Shown here piece by piece: positions 11,409-25,556 of a stretch of DNA of 64,000 bases. Within the stretch, counting starts at the first letter, position 1. The number at the start of each line of letters is the position of its first letter. The notes beneath the pieces are model-generated. The model searched no databases, was not told the DNA's origin, and worked only from the letters and a program-made list of their open reading frames with translations. This stretch comes from Argentina anserina (lineage: Eukaryota > Streptophyta > Magnoliopsida > Rosales > Rosaceae). The translations under genes were made by a program, and so were the position numbers. The DNA lies in contig NC_065874.1 of the NCBI RefSeq assembly GCF_933775445.1, positions 31,132,501 to 31,196,500 on the forward strand, in the 5' to 3' direction.

Positions 11409-12430
11409 AAATGATTAGGTTGAGGTGCGGCTATTGTCATTTTATCATCTTCTTTGTTCACCTTACACAATTTATAACCCTAAAACTTCTAGTATTATCC
11501 TTTGTTTTAAGAAAAAAGAAACCAAAATCATAATTGAAGAAAAACCAAATAATAAATTACATATATATATTCCAAGCAAACGTTCATCGACATTCCTAAA
11601 ATGAGTAAAATCCCAGCAACTACCAATTAAGTCTCATAGTGGTGGTATATTTGCTACTATTCCGTGTTCTTTCTTTCTTCCTTATCATCACTTATTCTCT
11701 TCTCTTTCTCTCTCATTCTGCTTATGGTTTATCAGTTATTTTGTCAATCGACCAACTAGTTGTTTTAAATAAGTTTGATAAGATATTGGATCTGATCAGT
11801 GACAATAAGATCATATAAATTTGATTTGATTACACTCGTGATATAGTAAACTGACAAATTGCTTATTTGAGGCCTTAAATACTTAAAAATTTGAAGTCCA
11901 TATATCGTGACATATCAACAATTTGATTTCTAGTGTCGTTCTGACACCAAATTCCAGGTCTGTTGCAGACTGGGTTTTGAATGCCAATTCTCAAGCAACG
12001 TTCTTCTCTTGACTATGTATCAGAATAATTAGTTGTCACACGTCAACAGTTTAGTGACGAGCTTGTGAGGGAAACGTTGTATATATATAGTTGTTGCAGC
12101 TAGCGAAAATGTATTTCTGGATGGAGATAAGAACAAACATAACAAAACAAGTTCAATCTAATGTTTTAAAAAAAAGCTAAATAATATACTAAATTCGTCA
12201 AGTATTACATCTAGCGCGCATGACTTCTGTATGTAGATTATTAAGGCTTGTTTGATTTTACTGAAGTTTTCAAATGGTCAAGGCCGACCAGTAATGTAAT
12301 GATGGTAATATTTGGTAATTTTACAAAAATCTTATCTGTCTGAACACCTGGCCAGGCAAGCCCTTCACAACTCTGATGTCCAAATTACTTGTACACATTA
12401 ATGATTAATGAGAGGCTCATTATAATACAA
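11409..12430. other. Upstream region of second bZIP gene, no gene seen
   Basis: AT-rich sequence with no convincing ORF. The proximal end carries the promoter of the bZIP gene at 12520. I recognise no mobile element ends here. Confidence 0.5.
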
Positions 12431-12440
12431 GACCATTCCC

Positions 12441-12449
12441 TTTATAAGC
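12441..12449 (+). promoter_or_regulatory. TATA box of bZIP gene
   Basis: TTTATAAGC lies 71 bases before the start ATG at 12520. A start about 30 bases downstream would give a 5' UTR of roughly 45 bases. This is a motif-based inference. Confidence 0.5.
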
Positions 12450-12519
12450 ACATCATCTCCCTCTTCTCTATTGCATTGTTTTCAGCTGGCATTTTCTTGT
12501 TTACAAAGAGATCTGTAAA

Positions 12520-13919
12520 ATGGAGGGTGACAACAATTTTAGTAAAATTAGCCAGCTAGAGAACAGTCCCTTCTCAATGATGGCTCCATCAACCCTTCCC
12601 CTATCCCCTTCTGGTTTATCTCAAGTGTGGAAACGACCTTATTCGATGAACCATTTTGAAAATGAGGAAGGCAATGAAGGAGCCGCGACTCATTTCCAGC
12701 CCTTGGATACCCAGACCACCACCGGTGCCCTTAACCCTACTCATACCGCCACCACTAACCCTACCCCTACCGTCATCCCTACCCCAACCCCTTCCACCAC
12801 CACCACTGAAGTTGAAGCAATAAAGGATAAGGGAAAGAAACACCAGGAAGAATATTCTAATAGCTGTGATGCTGAGACTGCTGACCAATGTAATGAGAAT
12901 AAAACTGTAACTGTCAAACCTAAGGAGGAAATAGACGACACTCCGATTGGTGGTCTTCTTCAGATTAGAGTAGGTCGAAATACAGCTCCTGAGTCACTGG
13001 ATCCGAGAAGGCTCAAGAGGTAATAATAATATACTCACCTGATAAATTATTATACTTAAGGAGTTAAGGATATTATGTTGGATATATTGCTATATATTTG
13101 AGATGTTATGTTTGATATATACATTTTTTCTTATTGTAGGATCTATTCAAACCGGGTTTCGGCTCAAAAGTCTAGATTAAAGAAGCTTCAATACACTGTT
13201 GATATGGAAAATAAGGCTAGAGTTCTGGAGGTAATCAAACGTACAATTCAGATCTATATTATCCTCAAACATTGATTGAACTCCGAAACGGGATGATCGA
13301 GTCTAGCTATCACTTTGATACTTCCCTTATTACATCAATAACGAATGTTTCAAATTAATTTTTCTGTGTACGTGTAGGCTCGAGTAGCTGTGCTAAGTCC
13401 TCAAGTTGAGTTCTTCAAAAACCACAATAATTCTCTGCAAATGGAACGAGTTGCGCTGAAAGAAGCGATTTCTGCTTGCGCGATAAAGAAGTTACATAAC
13501 GATGGTTTGTAACCGTACCTTTTATCCGAGTGTTTCATCATTTTTCAACACCTAATTTATATGAAAACAGGCTAATTTAATTTGGAGTACGTACTTTGGG
13601 GTGAATATATTATAGAAAGTACTTTGTTAATTAATTTATAATTTGGTTCACAGCTCTAATTGAAGAAAACAAAAAAGAGGTGCAGAAATGGAGGTTACTG
13701 CATTGGAAGAATCTTGAACAGCAGAAAATTCAAATGCAAGCAAGCATGTTTATGAATATGGATGGTGCAGGGCCAATGGACCCGAAGATGGTGAACAACC
13801 CAGGTTTCATTCAATCTAAGCTGGAAAAGATGTTATTTAATCCATACTCAATAAAAGGTATAACCCAGGCCAACCTAAATTCCAAGTTCTCACCAATTTT
13901 GCGGTATATTGCATCTTGA
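12520..13919 (+). CDS. bZIP transcription factor, AtbZIP34/61-like
   Basis: Exons are 12520-13019, 13140-13230, 13378-13504 and 13654-13919, encoding 327 aa. The putative nuclear protein starts with a Ser/Pro/Thr-rich region of about 140 residues, then the basic region with the intact signature NRVSAQKSR (N-x7-R), then a zipper with the ARVAVLSPQVEF motif seen in AtbZIP34/61. The RLKR/IYSNR junction and the zipper are split by introns exactly as in the bZIP gene at position 48, so the two are tandem paralogues separated by transposons. The stop codon lies 3 bases before solo LTR C, and the last residues could be intron read-through: a GT donor at 13858 (AAA G|GT) would join in frame to an open stretch at 16942-16997. 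The family call is strong; the true C-terminus is uncertain. Confidence 0.85.
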
Positions 13920-13921
13920 TA

Positions 13922-16430
13922 TGTCACAGTCCCGAATTTTCAAGTGATAAACTTGAAATCGAAACCATGAAAAATTCTAAAACAAACTCAAATATAATGA
14001 AATCATCTTATAGTCACAGTGTATCGTAACTGAGTTCATAGTATGTCTCAGTCAATTTGATTATAACAAAACCAGTTTATAATTCAAGTATTGTAACAAA
14101 TGAAAATGTAAAATCTTCTCATTTTTCACCACAAAAATAGAAATAATAAACTTCGAAAATCTTCAGAGTAGCCTTCCAATTCTGCTAATCCACACATGCA
14201 TAACTATCACATACATCATCGAATATGTGCACCGGGATTGTAAACACAAACCCGGTAAGCTTTGCAGCTCGTATGAATAATTCAACAATATAACACGCAT
14301 AGTATACAAAAGAAAATACTGAAGATATTTAATTATAAATGCACTCATAAGTCACAGGACGACCCATCTGGATGTCCAATAATATCTGAAAATATAAGTA
14401 CTCATGAGACATTAGGCAACCCATCTGTTTAACCAAATTACATTTATAATACGGGTACTCATGAGACCCAGGTACTCATCTTTTACCCCTCATGCAGTAC
14501 GTCGTCAGATACTGGGCAACGCATATGTTACTCAATATCACAAAAATATGGGTACTCATGAGACCCAGGTAACACATCTGTTACTCCTCATGCAGTACAC
14601 CGGCAGACATACTAGAACTCTAACTGAATCGTAACTATCACCCGGCCAAGGTTTGGTTCCAATACTGCCAACACGTCCAAAGACAGGAAAAAAAAACGTT
14701 TTAACAAGACTCAAAGTTAAAACCACGTACATTAACAATCCACACATGTTATTGTACAACAACCAAGCGACTCATGCACAAATAAAATCAATATTAGTGC
14801 TATAATAAAACTCATTGGAAATAAGAAGTGACATTATATAATATAGCAACCCATATATATGTATCGTATTTACCATTTATATACATACACAACCCACTAT
14901 ATCATATACATGTCATAGTTCGGTCTTTTAAATAAAACGTAAATATGAATCACCGCCAATGGTAGATTCGTCATAGTAAGATTTACTCACCTTATTTTCC
15001 TGAGCGTAATTTCCACAATACCGAAAGCAAATCCTTCACTTTTTTTGTCGATCACCTAGTTGTATAATAAAGTGGTTAGAAACATTACGTAAAACCTCAG
15101 ATGCCAAATCAATACTACTGTTTACTGTTCAACAAATTATGGTTTTTACGTAATAGTTATTCACATAAATACTGTTCACATATCACTGTTCATATGAATA
15201 CTATTTACGTATTAATGTACACTAATGTACTGTTTCATTGTAATTACTATTCAGGTAAATACTAATCACCGATTTACTATTCAGAAATTTATTTTTACAA
15301 TTACTGCTCAGAAATCACTTTTATGAATTACTGTATAAAATTACATTTTACATTTTGTAATGTACATAAATTACTTTTATCATTTACTGTACACAAATTA
15401 TTTTTACAATTTACTGTACAGAAATTATTTTTACAAAAATTTACTGTTCGAAATCATTGTTCAAGGGCCGCCGCCACGTGCCGGCGTTGGTGCTCACGCG
15501 CCACCTCAAGCTCTCTCCTCTCCTCCTCCCTTCCACTGTCGTCTCCCTGCACTTCCAAAACCTCCCACGCGCCGCCACAGACGGCGACACGCGCCACCTC
15601 AACACCTCCGCCAAAAACTCAACAAAATCACAAACATTCAACATGAAAGATGAAGAACATAAAGAGGAGATCACAACCATACTTTCGTTGCAACCCAGAT
15701 CACCGGAAATTGGCCAGAACGTCACCGGAAAGCTTTGAAAATCCCAAGCTCACCTCCGACGTTAAAACCTCAGATTTGAGCTCTAATTTCGTGCTACCCC
15801 AACCCAAAGGTCGATTTGCAAGGATCTATAGCTCCATTCACTAGCGGCGAAGTTTGAATCGACGGCGAGGTTTTTGCAGAAATCGTCGCTTGTCGGCGAG
15901 GCTTCAAGGCGGCGAGGGAGGGTGCGTCTCGCCCGGAGATTGGAGTGGTCGAGCTTGCGGTGGTCTTAGGACAAGCGGTGAGAGTCATGCCGGCCAGAGG
16001 CGTGAGATCAACGGAGGAGTTTCTAGAGAGGGGGGTCGGGGTCGAGAGGGAGAGAGAGAGGCTGCGGGGGGAGAGAGAGAGAGAGAGAGAGAGAAATTTC
16101 TGATTTTGGAAACTAGAGTTTTCCAAAAATCTTCTTTTATACAATTTTCAAAATCGGAAAGCAACTTTCGTCGACAATAAATTTCACATACGACGTTCGA
16201 GTAAGGTGCGTGACGTGTCCACGAACTCGTATCGACGAGCTCTACAACTTTCGTTAATGAAGTTTTCAGAGACAAGTGACAGATTAAAAGTCGACTCCCG
16301 TGTCGCGTAACGTAACGTTTTTAAATTTTAAATTTCTGAAGTCGGTTTTTGTTTCGTTTGACATCGCCGAGAAAATGAAAAATGCGATTCATTCAATTCT
16401 CAAGTTAAATAACTTACAATAATTTTTACA
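13922..16430 (-). mobile_element. Solo LTR C, minus orientation, 5' end decayed
   Basis: On the plus strand it starts TGTCACAGTCCCGAA, the reverse of an LTR 3' end. It runs through the family landmarks in reverse: ACCGGG/CCCGGT hairpin near 14230-14256, donor-like site on the minus strand at 14990, GA-rich leader complement, and TATA box near 16136-16142. Its acceptor-like site reads GCATGTG instead of GCAGGTG, as in LTR F, so C and F look like one subfamily. The 5' end (around 16430) is eroded and I find no matching target duplication; TGATA precedes the element but does not recur at its end. Confidence 0.75.
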
Positions 16431-16941
16431 ATGCAAATCTAATTATGAGTGGCAGTATTGATTAATTATTACAGTACGTAGTCAACAGAAAACCTAATTA
16501 GTATATATAGTCAATTCGAGCCTTCTATAAAATGTATGTTAACTTAAATTTCTCCTGTAAATGTTAACTGTACGGAAAATTAGTATTGAATTATCTGGAA
16601 TTTGAAATGAGGTAGCAGAGACAAATTGATTGTAGGAGTTGAAGTTAAGACAGGATGTAATTAAGAAACTAGGAATCAAGTATTGCAGATTATACTAATC
16701 CAGAACAAAATAGTTTCATCCGTGCGTTTTCAAATTTGGGACGTTGATCACAGCCGATCGATGTCACTGATAGAAAGCATTTGCTATTTCATATCCTTTT
16801 CATATTTCGGACAGTGCTTACATAATTAAGTCGGAACTAATCGATCTGCATAATGCAGTCATTCTCTTTTTTTTTCTAAGAAAATTGCTACCAAATTAAG
16901 CAGTCACGAACTGACATCTTGCTTTGTCTTATTTCACACAG
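16431..16941. other. Flank of LTR C, no gene seen
   Basis: AT-rich sequence without a recognised gene. If the stranded exon at 16942 is real, this is the 3' part of an intron of the second bZIP gene. Confidence 0.4.
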
Positions 16942-16997
16942 TACAAACTCTTGAAAAGGCTCGAGAGAATTTCCATGCAGAACCAGATCAGCTGTGA
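16942..16997 (+). other. Possible displaced last exon of bZIP gene
   Basis: A good acceptor (TTTCACACAG) is followed by an open stretch that joins in frame with the donor at 13858. The joined reading gives a short hydrophilic tail beginning VQTLEKARENF and stops at TGA 16995-16997. The intron phase (1) matches the preceding intron of the gene. If correct, LTR C sits in a 3-kb intron rather than abutting the stop codon. No independent support is available. Confidence 0.3.
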
Positions 16998-17640
16998 GGC
17001 AGCTGAACAAAAGCCCGACGTGATACCGAGTTAATATTTGGGAGTCACTGCGGGAAGAAATAATGAACTGAGGCTGCAGTTCAAGAAAACTACATGATCA
17101 GATCGAGGAACCAATACAGATCGAACCAGCCATCGTTGCTTTATTGATTTTTCGAATAAGATTAATTGATTGACCAAAAAAAAGTTTTATGTTATTGTTT
17201 TGTGTTAGATGCGCGCTGATGTGTGCAGTGCTCATTTTCTTCTTTTCATTGGAATTATTTCATTTTGTGTTTTATGAATAATTGATCCTAAGCTTTTTAA
17301 GTTGCATACATATAATTTATTGATCGATAAGGGATTTGTCTATCATATATTGATAATCTCAGTTGACAACATATATTATTATTTTTTGACTAATTACAAA
17401 TTAATGAAGAATGTAAGATTTATGATGCATATATAACATGTATCAATGTATATTAGAATTTTCCTATTCTTTAGTTTAATCATCGACAACACTATAGCGT
17501 AAATATGGTGGGGGAAAACATATATATTTCTAGCTCACTAAGCTCACTATTGATGTATACTCTGTAAGATTCAATTAATTAATACCAGCTTATTTTAAAA
17601 TAGTTTATGAATAAATTAGTGTTTGGTGCATATTCAAATA
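16998..17640. other. Intergenic, no gene seen
   Basis: AT-rich sequence between the bZIP gene and the histone gene. No credible ORF, RNA gene or transposon end was recognised. Confidence 0.5.
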
Positions 17641-17815
17641 GCTAACCAGCCCTAGTAGCCTGAGTGCTGATCACATGATCAGCTGTTGAGCACCAGGTGG
17701 CGCTCAACAGTCGTTTGATCTGATCAAACAGTAGCCAAACAGTCAAATCAGACGGTTGTTGAGCGTTACCTTATGCTGATCAAGTGATCAACAACGCTAG
17801 GAGCTTAGCTGGTTC
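17641..17815. repeat. Palindrome-rich foldback element upstream of H3
   Basis: A cluster of dyads is packed into about 175 bp: TGATCACATGATCA, GTTGAGC with its inverse GCTCAAC, TTTGATCTGATCAAA, and TGATCAAGTGATCA. The outer ends (AACCAGC and GCTGGTT) are also inverted. It looks like a small foldback MITE or a regulatory palindrome cluster. Confidence 0.55.
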
Positions 17816-17861
17816 CGACTTCAGAACATCCAAGTTCCAAGTTCCAACCATAATTTTTTAG

Positions 17862-18596
<735 letters not shown>

Positions 18597-19135
18597 ATTT
18601 GACTCTCTGATGTGATTTGGTGCTGTCGTATTAAGAATAGGTAGTAGTTCTGTTCTTTTGGAAGATTTTCAGTTCAGTTTATGAGTATGAATGGAATTGG
18701 CATCTGTTAATGTAAAGGGAAACCTTGAGTTCAGTGTATGAGTAAATTTCTTTGTTGGGTTTAATGTTGTGCACTCTATGTGTTTGTTATAAGTACTCTA
18801 AAACAATGGATAGTAAATTTATGCTTTTTGTAGAGTTTCAAGTTGGTTATGTGAAGTGAAACCTTGAATTGAATGTTATGCAGTTGTGAACTTTGTTGGG
18901 TTTATTTTTGAGCACTCTCTGTGTTTGTCAAAGGTACAGTTAAGTACTCCTTGAAATTGTATTTAGTCTTTGCTTGGTACCCCAAACATTGATTTGGGGA
19001 TGAATTTCGAACTGATAATGGTAATGGAAACTCTGTTATTTGAGAACATCTGATGCTTTGAAAGTTGTGAACCGGCTGCAGGTGGCTTGTGAGCATTACA
19101 TGGTTTAAATCGTTGAGAAAAAACTGAGCACTGCA
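18597..19135. other. H3 3' flank, no further gene seen
   Basis: Contains the 3' UTR of the histone gene on the plus strand and probably that of PES copy 1 on the minus strand; the two genes converge here. Short ORFs are not supported. Confidence 0.5.
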
Positions 19136-22100
19136 TTACTCAATGTCGAATGTGGGAACTTGAGACGTAAAGCCATGTCTTGCGTGGAATACCAGCCGAG
19201 ATGCAAGGCTTCTGTAAGGATCACTCTCTCTTTTTTCCTGCAGGTAAGCCATGCAGCTCTCAACTTCTGATTTCACTTGTAGATACAGTTCATGAGTTTT
19301 ATTCCTGTCTCTTAATTCCTCCTTTATCCCTGCATGTATTCAAATCATTATATGCATTGTCACTCTAACATATTAAGCATACATACATTTAAATCGTGTC
19401 AAACAAGTTCTCTTCCCTAAGCACACTTACCTTCTGTTTCAATTGGTTTCCCAAAACGATAGTAAAACCGGCCAGGAAATTTTGGTAGAAGGACAGGGAA
19501 GTACACAGCTTGATTTCCTTCTTCCCCATCAATGGTAGCCCTAATGGTCATTAACACATCAACATTCAAAGAGACTATCAGTCCAAGAGATTGCAAGCAT
19601 ACCATGACAGAAGATCTATATTAATCAATAACAAAACACTATTGAAACGATAGTAACCTCAGTTTTCCAGATTCATTTGATATTTCATCTATATACTTCC
19701 TGAGGAATGGAACTTTCATCTGATCTTCATAATCGAATATTAACTGACAAGAAGAAAACAAACACTATTGATATAAATTTGAACTGGTAAGTGAAACATA
19801 ATTGGAGTATACGTGTATTTAAGTCTTAAGACTAGCTATATCGACTCTGACAACAGTAAGAGTAGTTTTGATTATCGCCAAGATTATAGAAAATATAAAC
19901 TTAAGTTTGTGGCCTTACTTCACTCCAGTCATCTTCTCCAACAGCACCAAATGGTATGATTTTGGCTCCAAATCTAGCTGCCATCCTCACAAACTCTGAC
20001 TGTTCGGGCCAAAATAGCTTATATGCTTCCCCCTAGAAAGTGCAAGTTACAGCAGTAACAATTGAGTGCATGGAAAATTTAATCTAGTAACATCAAGTGA
20101 GAGTAAGTTCAGTACCTTCCTGTGAAGAGCCTCACGCACTCCACCAGGATAGAGTAGGATATGAGACTTATTAGAGAGCAGCTTGAAAAAATATTTTCCG
20201 GAGACAGGAACAGCACCCATAAGTCTCATATCATCGGTAAATGGTGCGTCAAACTTTTGTTGTTTCATAAACATCATTGGATGTGCTAATCCTTTCAGAA
20301 TGATGTCATTAAGTTCCGAAAACTGTGTCATCAACGGAATGATATCAAATCCCAGTAACATGTGATTACCGACATACAATACTGGACCCTCTGAAGGAAT
20401 ACCAGCAAAACCCCTCACTAACTTCCCATCTCCTAAAGTTGAGAGTATCACTGGGTTCATGATGTTAATCCATCTACACATTCATCAACTATGTATCAAT
20501 ATTTGAAAGGAAAAACATAAATATAGCCAAACTAAGATGCAAAAATATACCATATAGGCTAGAAAAGTATCACCAACCTGTATTTGTCCTGGAAACTTTT
20601 TAATTCCGAAGGTGACGGTGCAATGTAGTCTGAAACAAAATCGTGTTCTTTTGAACGACGATAGATACCAACCTGCTTGATGACAGTTGCCAAATCAAAA
20701 GAATCTTCCTGCCAAATATTCAAGTGCAAGCACATGTAATAAGCTCATGAACATCTGGTTGTATGAAACGTAAAAACTTGATATAAATGATTATATTTTT
20801 ACTAGCACATTTCAGATCAGGATCATATTTTTACCAGCACAAAGATCATCCTACCAAGAACAAGAAATGGCCGCAGTCTTCAAACGTACGGAACTCACAA
20901 TATGCAAGCATCTGTCGGAGCCTCAGACCTTCCTCTTGGCTAGGTAGCAACGGATCCCTTCCACTATTAGATAGATAACAGCGAAATAAGCTTTCTATTA
21001 TAAGAAGATAATTTGAAAATATTGCTAGTTGTGGTTATGGAATCTTAAGGGACACCTGGAAAGGATCAGGGTTTGAGCTTTTACAGCATGGAGGCGTGAA
21101 TTGGCATACGATGAAGCTGAATTGATCATCTGTAGCTTCCACAGAAGTGTTTCTATGGGCAAGATATCAGCAAGAACCTGGAATTTCAACCATTAATCCT
21201 ATTTCACAAGATTAACGCTCACCTTTTGAAAATTGAAATATTAACACATTATAGAGGGGAAAAAAATCAAATGACAGAAACTTCAGTCCAGGAAGGCATT
21301 TATAACAGATGCTGAGAAGAACAAGTAGTGTACTGATGTGGATATTTAGCTTCTTCAGGGTGAGAGTAATGTTCAGAAAGTCTTACAGACAAATATGATA
21401 TTGATGGTGCAACATTATCCCACAACTCCCTTCCAACTCCCTTATCGAAATCAGCCATCATTACAGCTATATGCATGCAAAAAGCTGCAGATTAGTATAC
21501 AAGTATATAATTTGTTTGACATGCATCGAAATTTTGAGCCATTAATCACTTGAACTAAGTGCAATAAATGTAGATTACTCAAACTACATTTACCAGTTTT
21601 ATTAATATAACAAATTTGGAATAAACTCGATGGCATCTTATATCAGTTGGCTCCCTAGACAAATGAAAACCACTTTTCTGTTCAACTGTTGTTGTGATAA
21701 AATTTCCCTTTTCAGTATCATATTTCCGAACACGAAGTACAAGTAAATGATTCACGCAAAGCAAACCTGCCATTGAATTCAGTACATGAGGAAGACCAAG
21801 ATTGGTTAATAAGTTAGGCATGAGCTGCAGTAATGGTAGTATGGGTCGAAGTGGTGACCTGCTGAAGGATGTTGCTGCACATTTTCATCGTAGGTTCATA
21901 GATTTAGTGAGAAATCATCTATAAGCTTGCACTGAAAAGACTCAACATGATGGAACCTATATGTTACCAGGGTTTGCTAATAGTAGAACAAGGTCGATAT
22001 CAGGGTTAAGGGATGCCACAGACAGTGCAAGGCATGCTCCAAGAGACTCTCCAACAAGATATATTGGTCTATTAGGTGAGCGATGATGCTCGGAGCAAAT

Positions 22101-23058
22101 TTTTCTCTCAACCAGCTTCACTAAGTCTGTCACATTAGAAGATCAACAACAAATACCAAATTACATTAGAATTGGATCGTCTCTTATTGTAATTTTTATA
22201 GCAATGCAGCAGGCACATGTATCTGGGATGAAGAGTAGAGGAGTGGATCAAATTTTTGCACACTGGCACTCCGTTACATCATTACATGTATCATAGTAAA
22301 AGAACTACATGAAAAGAACCTGTAAATGGTGTTCGATCCGTGGGAGGAATATGCAAGCACAGGACCTCAAAAATCCTTCGAACAGAAAGTATAAATTAGG
22401 CTAGGGAACTAATAATAAGAATGCAGTTTAATCCGCACTTAATTTTAGAAAGATGCAGTATACTATTTACTTGAGAACTTATCTGGGACTCAAAAAGATT
22501 AGTTTAAAACAGAACAAGTTCTATGGAATAGACATTTTCTGTGATGAACATTCGATATTAATTAATACGCACTTTCCGAGTTTCTGATGATGCTTTATAA
22601 GCCCGAGACCAGTGCCATCAATACCTGCAGAGTCAAAGTTGTGCATTACAGTTATATGAAGTTGAAAGCTTCAGAGAATTGCAGTTTGAAGATAAAAAGA
22701 ACAAGAAGAAACAGAGCAAGTTGAGTTTGAATTACATACCCGGCAAAAAGAGAAGCAGAGGGGAGTCTTGCAAGGGGTGACCGCAGTCTAAAGGCGAGAA
22801 CCAGTGAGGTGGTCCGACGTCGGATGAGACGAGATCCTTGGCCTGCTCAATAAAATGCTTCAAGCTCACAGGCTTTTCCTCCAAATGCTGCAGAGTCTGG
22901 TTCTCTCCGGTTTCCGTAATGCCAGACATGGTGTGGCTTGCGGAGAAAGATAACCTTCTAGTCACCCTAGATAGATTAATGGAGAAACACGACGTCAAGT
23001 TACGTCGGGTATTGGACGGAAAGCGGCAGGGGAAGAGACGAAGGGCGTAGGTGGCCAT
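19136..23058 (-). CDS. Phytyl ester synthase-like acyltransferase, copy 1
   Basis: Fourteen exons: 22740-23058, 22573-22624, 22320-22375, 21968-22126, 21767-21874, 21387-21466, 21056-21177, 20855-20963, 20578-20708, 20116-20473, 19919-20032, 19658-19743, 19431-19540 and 19136-19329. All junctions are GT-AG and the frame stays open for 665 aa. The family (Arabidopsis PES1/PES2, plastid acyltransferase-like proteins) esterifies phytol, diacylglycerol or xanthophylls with acyl groups in plastoglobules. The N-terminus is Ser/Thr/Arg-rich, as in a chloroplast transit peptide. An alpha/beta-hydrolase half has the elbow GESLG (Ser170), Asp302 in GRDPLLPS and His331 in CGHFLFL. A DAGAT-type acyltransferase half begins near residue 380 with GNHMLLGFD (Asn415-His416) and PVSGKYFFK. 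It is the first of three tandem copies. The ATG at 23058 was chosen over one at 23181 because it aligns with the other copies. Confidence 0.9.
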
Positions 23059-24403
23059 GAAAGTGGTGTGTGATCTCTTTCGTTTTCTGTCTTCGCTTTT
23101 GGTGTGTACTTCGCGTGAGATATAGCAGCTATGTATTAGTTTGGTGGCGATGGTACATAGAGGAAGCAAGAGTAGTTTCAACTAGTTAATGAGGAGAGAA
23201 GAGGAAGGTGGTTCCAGAAATGCGGAGCAGTTCAATCAAGGTAATGAAAGCATGATGCCGCTCACAAGTCACGCCTATTTAATTCTCTAGCTAATTCCGC
23301 ACCTTCAAATTGCAAGACGTTTTTCCCAGTTGGACAACTTAACTTAGGGCTGAAGCTAATATTGATTGTCACATTTACGACTGCGTAGTCAATTAGCCTA
23401 GAGTCCTGGACCAAGATCGCGGGTTAACGTTAATCCCCAACCTAGCTACTATTCGAGTATTCGGATCAGATAGGTTCCCAATGGGACTCATGTCTAGTGG
23501 TTAAAAGCCATAGGCCCAAAACTGAACCAAGGCCCAAGGTTGAACCCTAGGCACCCTCAACCAACTTGCGATCGCCGACGGCAAGAGAGCCAACTACGAC
23601 AATTGATGAGACCTGATCTGGAGTTGCACCTAATATCTAACCTTCATGAAAGAAGATGAAAAGACCAGATACGCACCACAAACCTCCTTCAAGTCTACGA
23701 CCATAATGAAAGCTAGGGAGTCCAGCTTCACTATGTTGGAAGAGGGAACAAATGCTTTTCTGGTTCAACTAGGAAACTGGATCTAATAAGTTCGAATGTT
23801 CAATACAGAAGATTAGCTGCAGGGCAGGTACTTTTCTATTCTACAATTTTCGATCTCCATTCATATTAGTTGGATATTCTGTATCTGAAGTACTTTTAAT
23901 CTAGTCAATTAAGTTTCACTCTTCCAGATATTTTGTAGGAAAATCTTGTACTCTTTATATGTAAGGGGATCAGATAAGTTGACATTATGTAAAAATTAGA
24001 ACTGACAATTGGAAAACAGACCACATAAGTGTGCTACATGTTTTAAACACTCGATCTTCTCGGGTTGTACCGGTTTTATCAAAACAAATGCAAAGAACAA
24101 ACATGAAATGCAGAAGAAGATAAATGACACGGAAAATCGGAAACAAGAAGCTAAAATCATAAGTGGTCATTCAACTATGTCTTACACGGTTACTGATTTT
24201 AGATGCTTGTTACAAGCTGTAAATTCAGAACATTCTTGTACAAAACTAATTAAACACTGAATTTACTCTTCAAATAAAAATAAAAATAAAAATAAAAATT
24301 ATTTACAAAAGTATCTGAGATCTTCTTCACATTGAATTTAACAAGAGTAACTTTGATCTACCCACATTCAACAATTCAATTTGCTGAAGATACAAGATGG
24401 TGT
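23059..24403. other. PES copy 1 promoter and duplicated intergenic DNA
   Basis: The first 200 bases upstream of PES copy 1 resemble those upstream of copy 2 (shared GGAAGGTGGTTCC and AAATGCGGAG near 31960). From about 23500 to 24403 the sequence is a diverged duplicate of 35930-36850, with shared AGGCCCAAAACTGAAC. It is therefore part of the PES tandem duplication unit. No gene seen. Confidence 0.6.
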
Positions 24404-25556
24404 TGTAATAACCCTAGATTTTAAAACAATATGTGAATTGTTTTGAATTCTATTAAGTTTTGGAATTTCAAATAAAATGAAACTATTGTTTGCGATGTTT
24501 TGAAACGAAAAAACGGAAACGTTTTCGGAACGTTTATTAAGAAAAACGTTACGTTTCCGAACGAAATTATCGACTTTTATTCCGTCGCTCGGTTGCGAAA
24601 ACTTTCTTCACGAAAGTTGTAGAGCTCGTCGATACGAGTTCGTGGATATGTGACGCGTTCGAATCGGACGACGTACGAAAAAGTTATTAACGACGGAAGT
24701 TAGTTTCCGATTTTGGGAGGGGGTATATAAGGAATGATTTAGAGCTAGGGTTCCCATATTTGGAAACCCCCTCTTCAGCCCGCCTCCCTCTTTCTCTCTC
24801 TCTCTCTCTCTCTCTTCCCTCTCGTTTTCTCTCCCTCTCACCCCGACCTTCACTCTCTCCCCGATCTCCGGCCTCCACCTCTCCGTGGCCTGCACCGCCT
24901 CGCCCTACGACGTCGCAAAGGCCTCCGCATCGGACCCCCCGAGTTCGTGACGCCGCCTCGCCTCCGGGAAGCAGCGTGACACACCGAGCCCGGCTCGATT
25001 ACTGTAGCCATTTCTCCGGCGGAAATCCGACGTCTCCAAGGTCAAATCGAGGTGAGGTTTAGCTAGGTTGGTCATTGTGATGTTGTTGATGTATTTTTGG
25101 AACGATTTGTGGCGTTTTGGTGGGAGATCGGCGGAGGGGAAGAAGAGGAGAGACCGCCGCCTAGAGGCGGCGCGTGAGGAGTCTAGGGATAGTCTAGGGG
25201 CGGCGTGAGGCCGTGGCGGAGAAGAGGGGAGAAAAAGGGAGAGAAATGGGGCGGCGGTGGCGTGTTACGCGCCGTCCCTGGGCTCGGCGCGTGTGCCCCA
25301 CGCGCGGCCTGCCGGCGGGTGGCGCGTGTACCCCACGCGCCGCCACGTGCGGTGGTGCGACTGTGTTTTCCGATAGGGGTATTTTGGTAATTTACTGAAA
25401 TGTAAATGTAAATTTTATTTACTACGGTAAATGTAATTAAATTTTACCTTCGGTAAATGTAAATATAAATTACTTTCAGTAAATGTAAAAAGTAATTTGT
25501 AAAAGGTAAATAGTAAATTTTATTTACTGAGATTGTATTTACATTTAAATCGTACG

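Noticed and set aside
12616..12941. Minus-strand ORFs opposite the bZIP first exon
   Set aside because: Shadows of the Thr/Pro-rich coding strand of the bZIP gene.
15323..16275. Cluster of overlapping ORFs on both strands
   Set aside because: They fall in the GC-rich leader of solo LTR C and have low-complexity Pro/Arg/Ser composition; similar spurious ORFs occur in LTRs A, D and F.
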